DNA of 64,000 nucleotides from Cucumis sativus (taxonomy: Eukaryota; Streptophyta; Magnoliopsida; Cucurbitales; Cucurbitaceae), in contig NC_026658.2 in assembly GCF_000004075.3 (NCBI RefSeq), positions 15,550,075-15,614,074 on the forward strand, in the 5' to 3' direction. The position numbers and the translations under genes are program-made. Of the stretch, positions 1-10,710 are shown in pieces (positions within the stretch are counted from its first letter, which is position 1; the number at the start of each line of letters is the position of its first letter). The notes under the pieces were generated by a model that saw only the letters and a program-made list of their open reading frames with translations, had not been told where the DNA came from and ran no database searches.

Positions 1-164
1 ATAAAATGATTATTTCAAAATTAGTTTTTCTATTTTCTTTTTTTAACGAAATGTATTTTATTTCTATATTTTATTCACCATGAATTTTGTGTTTTGTTTG
101 TTCTCAACCACGATGGAGAAAGCTTTTGGTTGCTTTCTTCTCGAGTGTAAGAATAGTTTGAATA

Positions 165-565
165 ACTCAACAATGTAAACTATCCAACCAATATTATAAG
201 AATTTGGTTAAGTTAATTTAAAATATGGATTGAGTTGAGTTTAAAATTTTAGTTTTTTATTTTTTAGTTGGATCTCAGGTTGGGTTGAAAATTTTGGTTC
301 AACCGAACTCAATCCAACCAACCCAAATTATATATAAATATATTTATTTATTTATTCATATTTATATTATATATATATTATTATTAATTGGAAAAAATGT
401 AATAAAAAAAAAGTTTGGTTGATAGACAACCTAACATACCCCGTATTTTAAGGGTTGAGTTGAACTACCTATTTAGGTTAGTTCTCAACTCAACCAACCT
501 GAAAATATGAGTTGGGTTGTGTTGAAAATGTCTCTCAACCCAAATCCAATATGCAACCCATTGAC
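165..565. repeat. Foldback repeat rich in CAACCCAA/TTGGGTTG words
   Basis: Words such as GGTTGGGTTGAAAATTTTGG, CAACCGAACTCAATCCAACC, GGGTTGAGTTGAACTACC and CTCAACTCAACCAACCTG alternate in both orientations. This gives partial inverted symmetry around an AT-rich centre (340-400). Consistent with a MITE; exact ends and target duplication were not resolved. Confidence 0.5.
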
Positions 566-902
566 ACTACTTTCTACCAATGCTAAAATGATATTCATGT
601 GTTTGTTTGGATTTAGTAGAGAGAAAAAAGTATTTTTTTTTTATTAAAAATAGTTTTATTTAAGTAATTTTGATGAAAATAGTTTGATATATGAAAATAT
701 TTGTAAAACTATTTCTTAATGATTAGAAAATACTTAACTAATGTTTAAAATTGTTAGATTTAAAAAGTTCAATCAATCACATACTTTTACAAAGTAGCTA
801 AACTCTTATAAATTTTTTTAAAATAGATTTAAGGTTAGTTTAAATCGCATATATTTTATATAGCTGCTTTAAAATTTTTAAAAAATATGTTTAAGGTTGG
901 TT

Positions 903-906
<4 letters not shown>

Positions 907-934
<28 letters not shown>
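907..934. repeat. (TA)14 microsatellite
   Basis: Perfect alternating TA run in intergenic DNA. Confidence 0.95.
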
Positions 935-936
<2 letters not shown>

Positions 937-1680
937 TTTGAAACATATGAAATTTAAATATATTTGTGTATTTTGTGCAGTAGTTGTGTGGTTATGAAAG
1001 AGAGTTTTTTCCCTTATAGAGAGCTTTATTTTTCTTCTTGACAATGATGGAGAGCCTCTTCAAGTATTCTAACATTTTCGAAAACTATTTTTTATTGTGG
1101 AGCCAAATCATATAAAAGTTTTGAAAATACCTTTTCATACAAAAATGAGGTTTTTCAAATTGTTTCAAATCATATTTTATCAATATAGGTGAAAAGGGAG
1201 AAAGAGTATAAGGACGGTGTAGGGGAGATTAGAGAGATAAAGAAAAAAAAGTTAGAATAAAGCAATATTTTGTAGCACTCATTTTCAGCCATCTCACTTA
1301 TTTCATCACACACATGATTAATAAAAATACATATTTTAAAAGTAGAAAAAGTTTGTTTTATGGAGAATACTTAAGTGTTAAATTTCAAATCTACAAACTA
1401 ATTTAATTTAACATACCTCAAAAGATTGAAAAACACAAGCACATTTTAAATATATAATTTATTCATCGACTAAATCGTTAGAAAATGGAGAACAGAATCT
1501 TTTAGAAACCATATTAAGATTTAAGTTATTTAACTTTTTTCTCTATTAAAATAGCAAAAAATGAAGTTGGTTTAATGGGCATAATGCATGTTGATATTTG
1601 TGGAGATAAAGTTTCAGTCACACTAGATATGAATAATTATCAATAAAAGAAGAAGTAAAGATGAAAAATTGTGGTATAGT

Positions 1681-1949
1681 ACGTGGCATCAAATGGGTAC
1701 AGGGAAAAGATTGACACATGATCTTTACCGTCGCTTACTGCCGCAAAAAGATCAGATCCGTGATGAATTCAGGCCGACTTGTCGGTTGTTATATCGTATA
1801 TGTGGGGGCACCCCAACTACATGTCGTTACTGAATAATAAGTGCTTACGTGGAGATCTGCATCTTTTACCACAGTCATCATACACAAAAGGCCGTACAAG
1901 ATGAGCATCATAACGGACTGCCACGTTTGTTCCCATTGCGGGTCCACGT
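1681..1949. promoter_or_regulatory. Cluster of four ACGTGG/CCACGT cores
   Basis: ACGTGG occurs at 1681-1686 and 1847-1852, and its complement CCACGT at 1921-1926 and 1944-1949. The surrounding 270 bp is less AT-rich than the flanks. Such cores are the centre of G-box and ABRE elements bound by bZIP and bHLH factors. No gene adjoins it within the window. It could serve a minus-strand gene left of the window or be a relic. Confidence 0.4.
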
Positions 1950-3728
1950 CATGTGGTCTACCCTACACACATTTTCTTCGAAATTTCCTTTGTCAACGTC
2001 ATATACCGAATTGAAGTGAGGGGGAAAATTTTCATTTATATAATATATTTTAATCTCGAAATTATGGAGAGTCAAATTTTGTTAGATAGTAATAATAATT
2101 TTCATGCATTAATCAGAGATTTACTTTTTGTTTGTATAAATAAAAATAGCATCAAGAAGCATGTGTTTTTTTCGAAAAGGAAAAGAAAAGCTATGTACAC
2201 TTAGACTCGCTGACTCGATAATTTCAGTAACATTTATTATTTAAGTTTGCAAATTTATTGAAAGTTTCCATCTCTATTTCTCTTTTTCATATTTATTAAA
2301 AAAGAATTTTATCCTTCCCATCATTAACCCATTAATTTTGTACTTCATTAACTTGATTAAATGCTTCGAATACTTCCTTCAACTCTAGTTCATGCAATTT
2401 TCAATAAATATAATATCTTCTTAATGTCACTTTACGAGACATTCACCCGTACAATACTACAAATTACAATGTACTTGCCTCCTCCTATAAGTTTGTAACA
2501 TATATATTTAATATTTTTAAAGATTTATTAATTTATTAAACATAAAATTAAATTTTGTAACTAATAAATTATTAATCAGTAATTAACTAAATATCGTTAA
2601 TATGAACCTTGCTTAACTGAATTGAACATATACAATTTGAAGTTCAATCCCCCACGCCACATATTGACAAAAAGTAAAAGTAAATTTAGACAATAAAACT
2701 GAAAGGGGCATTTGGGCCAATGAGTTTATTATTATAGCATACTATTTTGGTCTAGGTTGTCTTGGTTTGTGTTTATGGACAAACTATTTTTGCTTTAGTT
2801 AAAAAATAGTAAACACTATTACAAAGAAGAAAAAAAGGGATGAGAGAAAAATAGTAAACAAAGAGGCTCTTCTGAGTCAGTGCTATACTTAATTATAGTT
2901 TGTAAAAAATTGAACACTTCACTATTAACTAACTATTATTGTTAATGCTCTAAACAAGGAATTTTACTATAATAATCTACTCCACGACCTTCTCGTCAGT
3001 GCCCCAAATGATCCCTACGCACACTATTTCTCTCCCAAACCAAGTGTACTTTGCCTGGGGCTGCTATCATTTAATGTACTATACAGTGACTTTTAACATT
3101 TAGGACAAACTATAAATTTTAGTCTATAAACTATACCATTCCTTTTAAAATCACAAATCTAAAAGATGCAAACTCCAAAAGTAGAATTTCATTAGACATA
3201 AAATTCATTTTTAAAAAATTTGAATTTATAGATCTATTAAACAAGATTAAGTTAAGAAACCCGTTACCCACTCTTAATAGTATAGATTAAGAGACCATGT
3301 TATTTAAAACCTAAGATGAGTGACCAATAAATGGTTTATTCCATACCTTTCATACTAGACAGTCGCATTTCATACAAGCATTTAAAAGAGAAAAGGTTGA
3401 AAACCCCTCAACGATAATAATAAATAACTATATCATACGTTTTGCAGCCTGGAAAGAAAGAAGATAAACAAACAAAACCAACTTAACTAACAAAACTATA
3501 TAGTTTCCTGACAACTAACTAATATTATCCTACATTTTGTCGAAAATCGAATGACGTTCTAAGAAAATAAAGTATTGCCTATATCATTTCTATGCTGAAC
3601 TATCTGATACACCTATTTGAAAAGACTTTCTACGTTAAATAGACATTTTCTAAGCACTTTGCTAAGCATTTAAAAAAGTGATTCCTTCCGAACGAACCTG
3701 TAACTTACTGACACGTTGGATACAAACT

Positions 3729-6700
3729 TCAGTCCATTGATTTGATGCAATAGACGCGGGATCCCAAATGTTTTACTTCAAGGCCTGCATTTTCACAACC
3801 ATTGAAAAAGAGCAATTCATCCTCCTTCCCAATTCTGCGCCTCCAGCTCATTAGAAACATTGGTTTGGCCATGGGTGCACCTGCAGCCTCTAAAAGCACA
3901 GTAAGAACCATCAAAAGGTTTTTTTAAAGAAAATGTTCTTACCTAACTATGTATGATCATAAAACTAGCAAGATTGGCATTACCGTCATTTCCAATGGCA
4001 GACAGAGAAGTTGTTTTGCTGTAATTTCGCTTGAGAAGATACGATAGTGTTTTTATCAAGTTTGGATACTGTTTCACATCTGAAAAGAGAAATGAAAGGG
4101 CTCCTTATCGTTATCAAGTTAAGAGATCCTTTTTTCGTTTTAGTACAGTTGGATTAGGGAGATACGAACCAGGTCACTAATACATGCAAATATCAGTTGA
4201 ACTATGTTCTCTATGCTCTCTTTGGCAATAATAACACGATCTAAAATTAACTCTATACTTCTAACAATGCCATTCATCTACAGTTTAACTAGCGTGCGGA
4301 TTCTAGGATTCTTTAACATGAAGGGTCAAAAGTTCCATGAAAATGAAAAAGACTACAAACTCAATGTATTTGAGTAGATTTAAAAGCTTTAAAAGTTATC
4401 AGTAGTACATTCTCAAACACTCTTCATTTGTAAATCCAAACTTTAACATCAAGCTCAACAAATGCACTACTAACACAAGTTTTCATAGTAATAGTCTCCA
4501 TAATTGTCCTTAATAACCACCAAGATGGTCTCAAACAGTCCATCATAGTTGATCAAATTCATGAACCAATTACTATTACGTAAGTACTTTCTTTTTTCCC
4601 ATCGAAACTGAGTTAATTAAATCCTGGAAAATATCTCAAAGAGACAACTAAAGGATAGGAGCTTACAGAGTAAAATATCGCTGGCTATGACAAGGTCCCA
4701 ATCAGGATCACTAATTGGAAAGCTGTCTCCCCATGTATCTGAAAAGGAAAAAGATGTAAAAATATTAGATCTTTCCAAGAAGACAAGTGTAGAAAAAAGA
4801 TTTAAAAGAAAATCTCAGATAATGACAACTACATAAAATAAATTTATTGGATGCTCCTGAAAGACCGGAGAAAATGCCGAAGCAGTAAAACCCAGCAAAG
4901 GGCGTTCACTGCTTTCAAAAGTCCAATGGGATGTGCCCTTTAACCAAAGGATGGGTTTATGGTATGCATCACTTCAACTCAGTTTTGTTACCTTTCATAA
5001 AGAGGAAAAAATATACAATTTGTACCTAAAGTTTGGAGATTGTATCAATTAAACCCTCAAACAAATAATTATTGTACCAATTTAAGCCCTAAATACTTAT
5101 CTTTTTTTTGGATAAGTAAGCCCTAAATTTTTATAAGACAATCAATTTAAGCTCTCCATTAGAATTTTGTTTTAAAACCATTAATACAAGACTTTACCTG
5201 TGGAAGGCTTCTTTATATGCAAAGGTTGATGTAAATTAGAGAGAAATCCAAGAGTCTCAGAAAAATTGAGTGGTTTTTCATATTGCTTGTCCTCTAGTTT
5301 TCTCTATCTATGTAGAAAGAATTACATGATAATTTTTCTTGCTACTTCAGTAGGATATTTGAAGAACAATTTTATTTAGATAACTACAAATCACTAGAAA
5401 ATAGTCTACATTGATTTATTTATGAATGTTTAATGTTTAAATTGATATAATTATTAGTTTGAAGTCTCAATTGATACAACCCTCAAAGTTTAGGGGCACA
5501 AACTGATATTTTCTCATTAATAATTTTGTTCTTTCAAAAATTTCGGTAGTGGTAGTAGTAGTTTCCCATCGAAGATTCACCTGATCAGCAGCTATATTAT
5601 CTAAGCAGTTAACATCACAAGTCTAATCTTTCTAATGTATAAAATAATTAGTCAACTGAGAGAGAGAGAGAAAGAACTCACGCACGCTTAACGTGAGGAA
5701 GGGCTGGGGTGATTCCATTCACCCTGCAATTATAAGCGATGTTCTCTTCAATTTCCTGATCATCATAGTCTGACGTTGTGATATCAAGATCAAATGATTT
5801 TCGTAAGAATATTGCCAATGAACCGGTCCCACTGCAAAAACAGGTGCAGAAGTAATTGAAGGTGCATATCCATAGAGGAATGGGGAGGCTGAACATTAAA
5901 AGAGAATAGTGGATACAAGAAGATTAAGGAGACCGCATAAAGAGAGAGAGATGCGTGTGTGATAAATTTGAAAATGGTTTAAATTGAATTCTAGTTCCTA
6001 CACTTTCAAACTTACTAAATGTGGTCCCTCAAACTTTCAAACATTTTATTTTAGTCCTCTTAAGTATGCATCAAAACAAACTATCTGAATCCTTATTATT
6101 AACATTTTTGTAAGCTATTCAATGGGAAGTTGAAATTATTTTTCTTTAATTGGGAAGTAAATTGTCTATATTCCATATGGCCGAGCGTTCGAAGAAATAT
6201 GTAATGCAGCATTTCAAAGTACCAGAATTCAAGATGAAAATGGGCTTATTACTTGATTGATGAAAAATTTATCGTACAGAATTTAAAAACTAAGACAAAA
6301 AATTTAGCCATTTGGTTTTATAAACAAACAAATAAATAAGAGAAGCTTAAAACACTACTCCCACACCTTTCTCATGTTTTGCTATCCACTTGCTACTCAT
6401 GCTTTCAACCAGCAAGCCTAGTTTTGAAACTAAAAAAGGTTACTCAAGTATTTCCTTAACAAGGATGAAATTGAAAACCATAAGTAGAACAAAAATTGGG
6501 AGGAAACAAGCACAACTTGAAAACTAAAAGCAAAATTATTATCAATCAGGGCTTAATATTTTAAGACTAAATATACTATTTCAATGCCGAGCCATTAAGC
6601 TTTTGTTAAATTCTTTGAATTGGAAACCATTACACTGATAATATGGATCATACAAAAGGAAGAAAATCATCAAATGAAGTTACAAACAGTTGGATAAAAG

Positions 6701-7255
6701 AAGTACAAAACAAGTGAACAATTGTACCTTCCCAATTCAATACATCTATGTCCTTGGATCCAAGACGAGTTTTGAACCAACCATTCTGCAAATGCAAAAG
6801 TCCCCGGCCATAGCAAATTCGCATTCAGCTGATGAAATGAAAACTCTCGAATAACCAACTCCTACGTTCCAATGGCGTCATGTAAGGGAAAAAAACAAAA
6901 CCAACTCCTAAACATAAACAAAACATCAAGAACTGGCATATAGCATTACAATTTGAACCATTCTAAGTAAACCAATCAGCTAAAAAAACCTCCATTGCCT
7001 TATGCTAAAGAACAGAGTAACTTAAAAAAGAGAAAGAGTACCATTCCAGGAAATTGATGCTTCCTTTCCTCGTAGCTTTGCAGCGTGTCTAAAGTCCCCG
7101 CATCTGAGGAAGAAGATCGAAACGAAACATTATAAAGAAATAAAACCAAAGCACGAAGCACAAGCAGTAGAGAGAGGAGTGAAGAGAGTGCCATTAGAAG
7201 ACTCGTCGTCGTCGTCGGGGAAAAGTGACGACGGGGAAAACAAAGCTATGTCCAT
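3729..7255 (-). CDS. METTL21-like SAM-dependent methyltransferase, 7 exons, 241 aa
   Basis: Exons, 5' to 3' on the minus strand: 7255-7192, 7103-7042, 6861-6728, 5831-5686, 4738-4667, 4079-3984, 3880-3729. They join to 726 nt ending in TGA. The SAM-binding motif IELGSGTGS is at residues 83-91 and is split by the intron between exons 3 and 4. It is followed by an acidic strand (TTSDYDD) and by DPDWDLVIASDILLY, typical of seven-beta-strand Rossmann methyltransferases. FSFHQLNANLLWPGTF precedes motif I, as in the METTL21/nicotinamide-methyltransferase-like group. The plant family (I recall At1g63855 as a close relative) has about this length. The substrate is not readable from sequence; METTL21 proteins usually methylate lysines of chaperones or translation factors. 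The protein should be cytosolic or nuclear, since no signal peptide or membrane span is seen. The first intron lacks a good GT donor (see findings). The intron between exons 4 and 5 carries a MITE. The start is the first ATG in the open frame. Confidence 0.88.
5005..5516. mobile_element. MITE-like foldback element in a methyltransferase intron
   Basis: The left arm (about 5008-5085, with AATTTGTACCTAAAGTTTGG) matches the reverse complement of the right arm (about 5425-5515, with CCCTAAACTTTGAGGG...) over roughly 80 bp with scattered mismatches. There is no coding capacity. The size (about 0.5 kb), long imperfect inverted ends and intronic position fit a non-autonomous DNA transposon. I did not find a convincing target-site duplication. 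Confidence 0.65.
5975..6075. repeat. Possible half of a related foldback repeat
   Basis: The text TTCCTACACTTTCAAACTTACT followed by GTCCCTCAAACTTTCAAAC has the same style as the MITE arm at 5008. No matching second arm was found, so this may be a fragment. It lies in the intron between exons 3 and 4 of the methyltransferase gene. Confidence 0.3.
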
Positions 7256-7548
7256 CTTCTTCTTAGAATTGGCACAGAAATGTAAGTACAAAGAAATCTG
7301 ACTACTGCTGAATGAAGCATCAATTCAATTGGATTGCCATTATACGAGGGAGAGCGGGATGAATCTCGTTGGATGAAAAATGAAAACCTAAATCAACTGC
7401 CCACCAGTTCTCGAACGACATGTTGTTCGCGCACAACAAGCTACGAGTCTGAATGTACGTATTGAAATAGAAAACGACATGTCGACTTTTAATTACTAAG
7501 AATTACATAATACAATTGAATGTTTTATAGTGCATTAATATCATGTGG

Positions 7549-7621
7549 GCCCGTCTAGCTCAGTTGGTAGAGCGCAAGGCTCTTAACCTTGTGGTCGTGG
7601 GTTCGAGCCCCACGGTGGGCG
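7549..7621 (+). tRNA. tRNA-Lys, anticodon CTT
   Basis: This is a 73-nt cloverleaf. The acceptor stem GCCCGTC pairs with GGTGGGC (two G-U pairs). The D stem is GCTC/GAGC, the anticodon stem CAAGG/CCTTG encloses loop CTCTTAA with anticodon CTT, and the T arm is GTGGG-TTCGAGC-CCCAC. The discriminator base is G at 7621. No intron is present. A and B box promoter sequences (TAGCTCAGTTGG and GGTTCGAGCC) are intact and a T run follows at 7623, so the gene looks functional. It decodes AAG lysine codons. It lies about 300 bp upstream of, and divergent from, the methyltransferase gene. Confidence 0.96.
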
Positions 7622-7629
7622 ATTTTTTT

Positions 7630-8874
7630 ATTTCTTAGTAAGTTTTTACATATGATCTCTCTTTAATATAAAAATAAATAATCTCTTTAAAACTAAATAC
7701 TTGGATTTAAGAAAAGAGGAAAAACAGGTGGAAGCAAAACTGAGAAAAAATCTTTTTAAACCACATAAACCTTTTTAAAGCTATAAACTACATAACATAA
7801 GGCCTGCATGATATGAGATGTTGACTCCACTTATGTTCAACAATGTAGGGAGGTTAAATAAATATTGTGTTTAGTTACTTCCAACAATTTCATTCAACTT
7901 CAAAATATGAATATTTTAGTTTTGTTAATTTGATCAAATATTTAATCATTAATGAGATCAACATTCTCTTTTAACCAGATCTGACCCAATTCAAAGTCAC
8001 TAAATATAAAAGTGTGAATATTCTTTTATATATATACATGCATATAATATAGATATACACGAATGAACGGTTAAATATCTTTTATAATTGAGTATTTAGA
8101 TCAACTTACGTATATTTCAAGAACATCATGAGTATCTAGATCAACTTACGTATATCTCAAGAACATCATGAGTATTTAGATCAACTTACGTATATCTCAA
8201 CTAATCTCGTAGTACTCACCAAACTCTACAACATTTTAAGATCAAGAAACTAGTAGAAAATAAATTTGTAGGTAGAAAATCAGATGGATTGAAATCTTAT
8301 TCTTTATTAGAAAAGCGATGTAAATATTAAGTACGGATGTGCATAGTGAAGTGATATGTTAAAAACAGCCAAACCAATCATTGAATAATGTTATAGCATC
8401 CAAATTTCTCTAGCTTTGTTCATTTTGACAGTTCAATGACACAAATTGAATAGGAAAAAATAAAGGGCATAAATATGAAGTGGAGAAGTGATACAACTAT
8501 TCATCCTCAATTGGCTATATTACAAAGAAAGGCATTTTCCTAAAAACCATATTTCAGACTGCAAAGAACCAACCATCTTTCAATTTTACATGCCTAAGCC
8601 ACCAATGTATAACACAAATCAAAGAAACAATACATACAAAAGCCTTCTTTTTTTTTTTAAAGTACAAACAGTCAAGAAGCAGCAGCACTCACTATGTCAT
8701 TTGTATATTGAAGTCACTCAACTCTGGATGATTTCTGCCAACTTCACAAGATTCAACAACGAAAAAACTCCGCCAAATACGACCGCCAAATCAAATTAAT
8801 CTAAAATGGATGATGAACAAGAGATCATTTGTTGGCCTTGTTGGTTTTTTGATCTTTTGAGTCGAGACGTACAA
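7630..8874. other. Spacer and LIMR 3' flank
   Basis: AT-rich spacer with no supportable gene apart from the tandem repeat at 8090. About 8480-8874 is probably the 3' UTR of the LIMR gene. The plus-strand open frame at 8488-8799 lies antisense to it and resembles no family I know. Confidence 0.6.
8090..8205. repeat. 40-bp tandem repeat, about 2.8 copies
   Basis: Units start at 8090, 8130 and 8170, each beginning GAGTATYTAGATCAACTTAC and continuing to AAGAACATCAT. The third copy diverges after about 33 bp. Copies differ by only one or two bases. The repeat lies in the spacer between tRNA-Lys and the end of the LIMR gene and has no reading frame. Confidence 0.9.
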
Positions 8875-10667
8875 TTACGAGGAAAGCTGGAACCTGCCAG
8901 AAAGCTTCTTTCTTCTCCATCCCTTTAAGTCAACAAAACAAGAGGAGATATACCATGGCATTAGAACCAAGAACTGGAAGTGAAAGCACAATCAAGTAGA
9001 TTAGTTTTGGAAGCTTACAAAGGCAGCATAATACACAAAAGTCAAACCCGCCAACGCAATGAATGCTATTTGAAACACGTTATACCTGCAATACAAAAGT
9101 CAAGTTTGTTCAACCAAATAAGAACTGCAGACGGCAAAGATTCAAAACCAGGAAAATGCGTATAGATAAAATTTAAATCACTCACTTGTACAAATATTTG
9201 ATACCGCGAAGAGACTGCAAAGTGTGTCCAAAGATTTCTTGTGCTGCAGTTGCTCGTGCATAGTATGCAAACGCCGTGGAACAAAACTGAATCACACTAT
9301 AAAAAGGAAAACAGAGATCATATAATCAATCAACTTGCTCAAGATACAGAGAGAACCATCCTAATTTTGGCCATATGTGACAACTAAATAACAGTTGTCA
9401 ACATTTAATAAAGACATACTTTGGGTTAGACACCTATTTTTTCCTTTTAATGAAAAGGTGTTTCATTAACAAATGAATCATGAGTTTAGACTTTAGAGAA
9501 AATCTTAAATTCATCCACCAGCATTTTGAAAAAGACCAACAATCATTCTCATGCTTGTCAGAATGGAGATCTCCAGATCTTCAAAAAAAATTTGACGTAG
9601 TGCCCTCCTCTATTCCTTCAACGCCTTTACACATAAGCTAAAACTACAGCTACACCTACGGCTTACACTAACACAATGCCAAAATGCATACACTCAGCAA
9701 TTACGCTCCTAGAAAAGGATAAAGGCATTTGGAATAAAAGTCAGTTATTTGGCAGTTAGCACGCATTTAAATTGCACTAATTAATTAGAACCTCAATACT
9801 TGGTACGGAGGAGCAAAAGGATTAGTAATGTAGTCAAGGGTGCTGTTTCTCCAACAGAGTGCTGCATAATTATTTTCCCTTCTTTATTCAAGGCAGTCGG
9901 TGACATTTCTACGACTCCTTGACTGTACGTCCTTTTGTATTATTAGTGAAAGGTTTTTCTTCATATGCACACAAATGTATCCCAGGTTTTATCACCCTCA
10001 AACTTTGTCTTCATTCATGATCACTGTTGGCAAGTTTTCACTATAGAAGCTCTAATGCAAGTAGTATACAATAAGCAATGGTAACTGAAGATCCTAACCT
10101 GATAGAACAGAGGAGGATAAGCCCAACATTAAACAGGAAAGAGTTCATCAGCGTGGCTCCCCACCTATATACAAGGATAGATGAAAGAGCAGCAAAAATA
10201 CAACATCAATATTGAGCAATCAACAGCTGGACAGACAAAAAAGGGAGAAGAAAATAAAAAGAACAAACTCAACACTAAGAAAAATGTAACTACTTCATCG
10301 GATGAATTGTGATAAAAACTAGTCTCAGGCCCAGCATCATGGCTCCAGCAATCACTGCTAGAAGAAGGTAGAAGCAGAAGAATGCAAATGCTGCAGTTCC
10401 AAGGAGTCCTGGTGGCAGGAAAATGATCTTCATATTGACAATAATCACATAGAAAAGACATGAAAGAAAAATGTGAGTAAAAAAAGTAAAAATGTACCCC
10501 AAACATCATCCAGCTTGATAAAAACTTCATTCAGAAAAGGAGACAATGGGGGATCAATTAGCAGATATATAACAATATGTACAACCCACGCCACTGAAAC
10601 AATCAACCTGTCAAACAGAGAGGAAAATCAGTAAATTAAACAATGTGACTGAATGTCTCAAATATAT

Positions 10668-10710
<43 letters not shown>

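Larger units (their letters stand above)
1..3728. other. Left spacer, no gene seen
   Basis: No coding region is supported. It holds a foldback-like repeat (165-565), a (TA)14 run (907-934) and a GC-richer island with ACGTGG cores (1681-1960). About 3350-3728 may include the 3' UTR of the methyltransferase gene, which ends at 3729 on the minus strand. Confidence 0.6.

Noticed and set aside
1953..2204. 83-aa plus-strand frame after the ACGTGG cluster
   Set aside because: A promoter-like patch precedes it, but the peptide has no recognisable features and is AT-driven.
8090..8205. Tandem repeat considered as a CRISPR-like array
   Set aside because: Units are directly adjacent with no unique spacers, in a plant nuclear genome.
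8488..8799. 103-aa plus-strand open frame
   Set aside because: Lies antisense to the probable LIMR 3' UTR and has low-complexity composition with no family resemblance.
10165..10530. 121-aa minus-strand frame overlapping LIMR exons 9-10
   Set aside because: It reads through an intron in the wrong frame; the homologous LIMR frame explains the conserved sequence.
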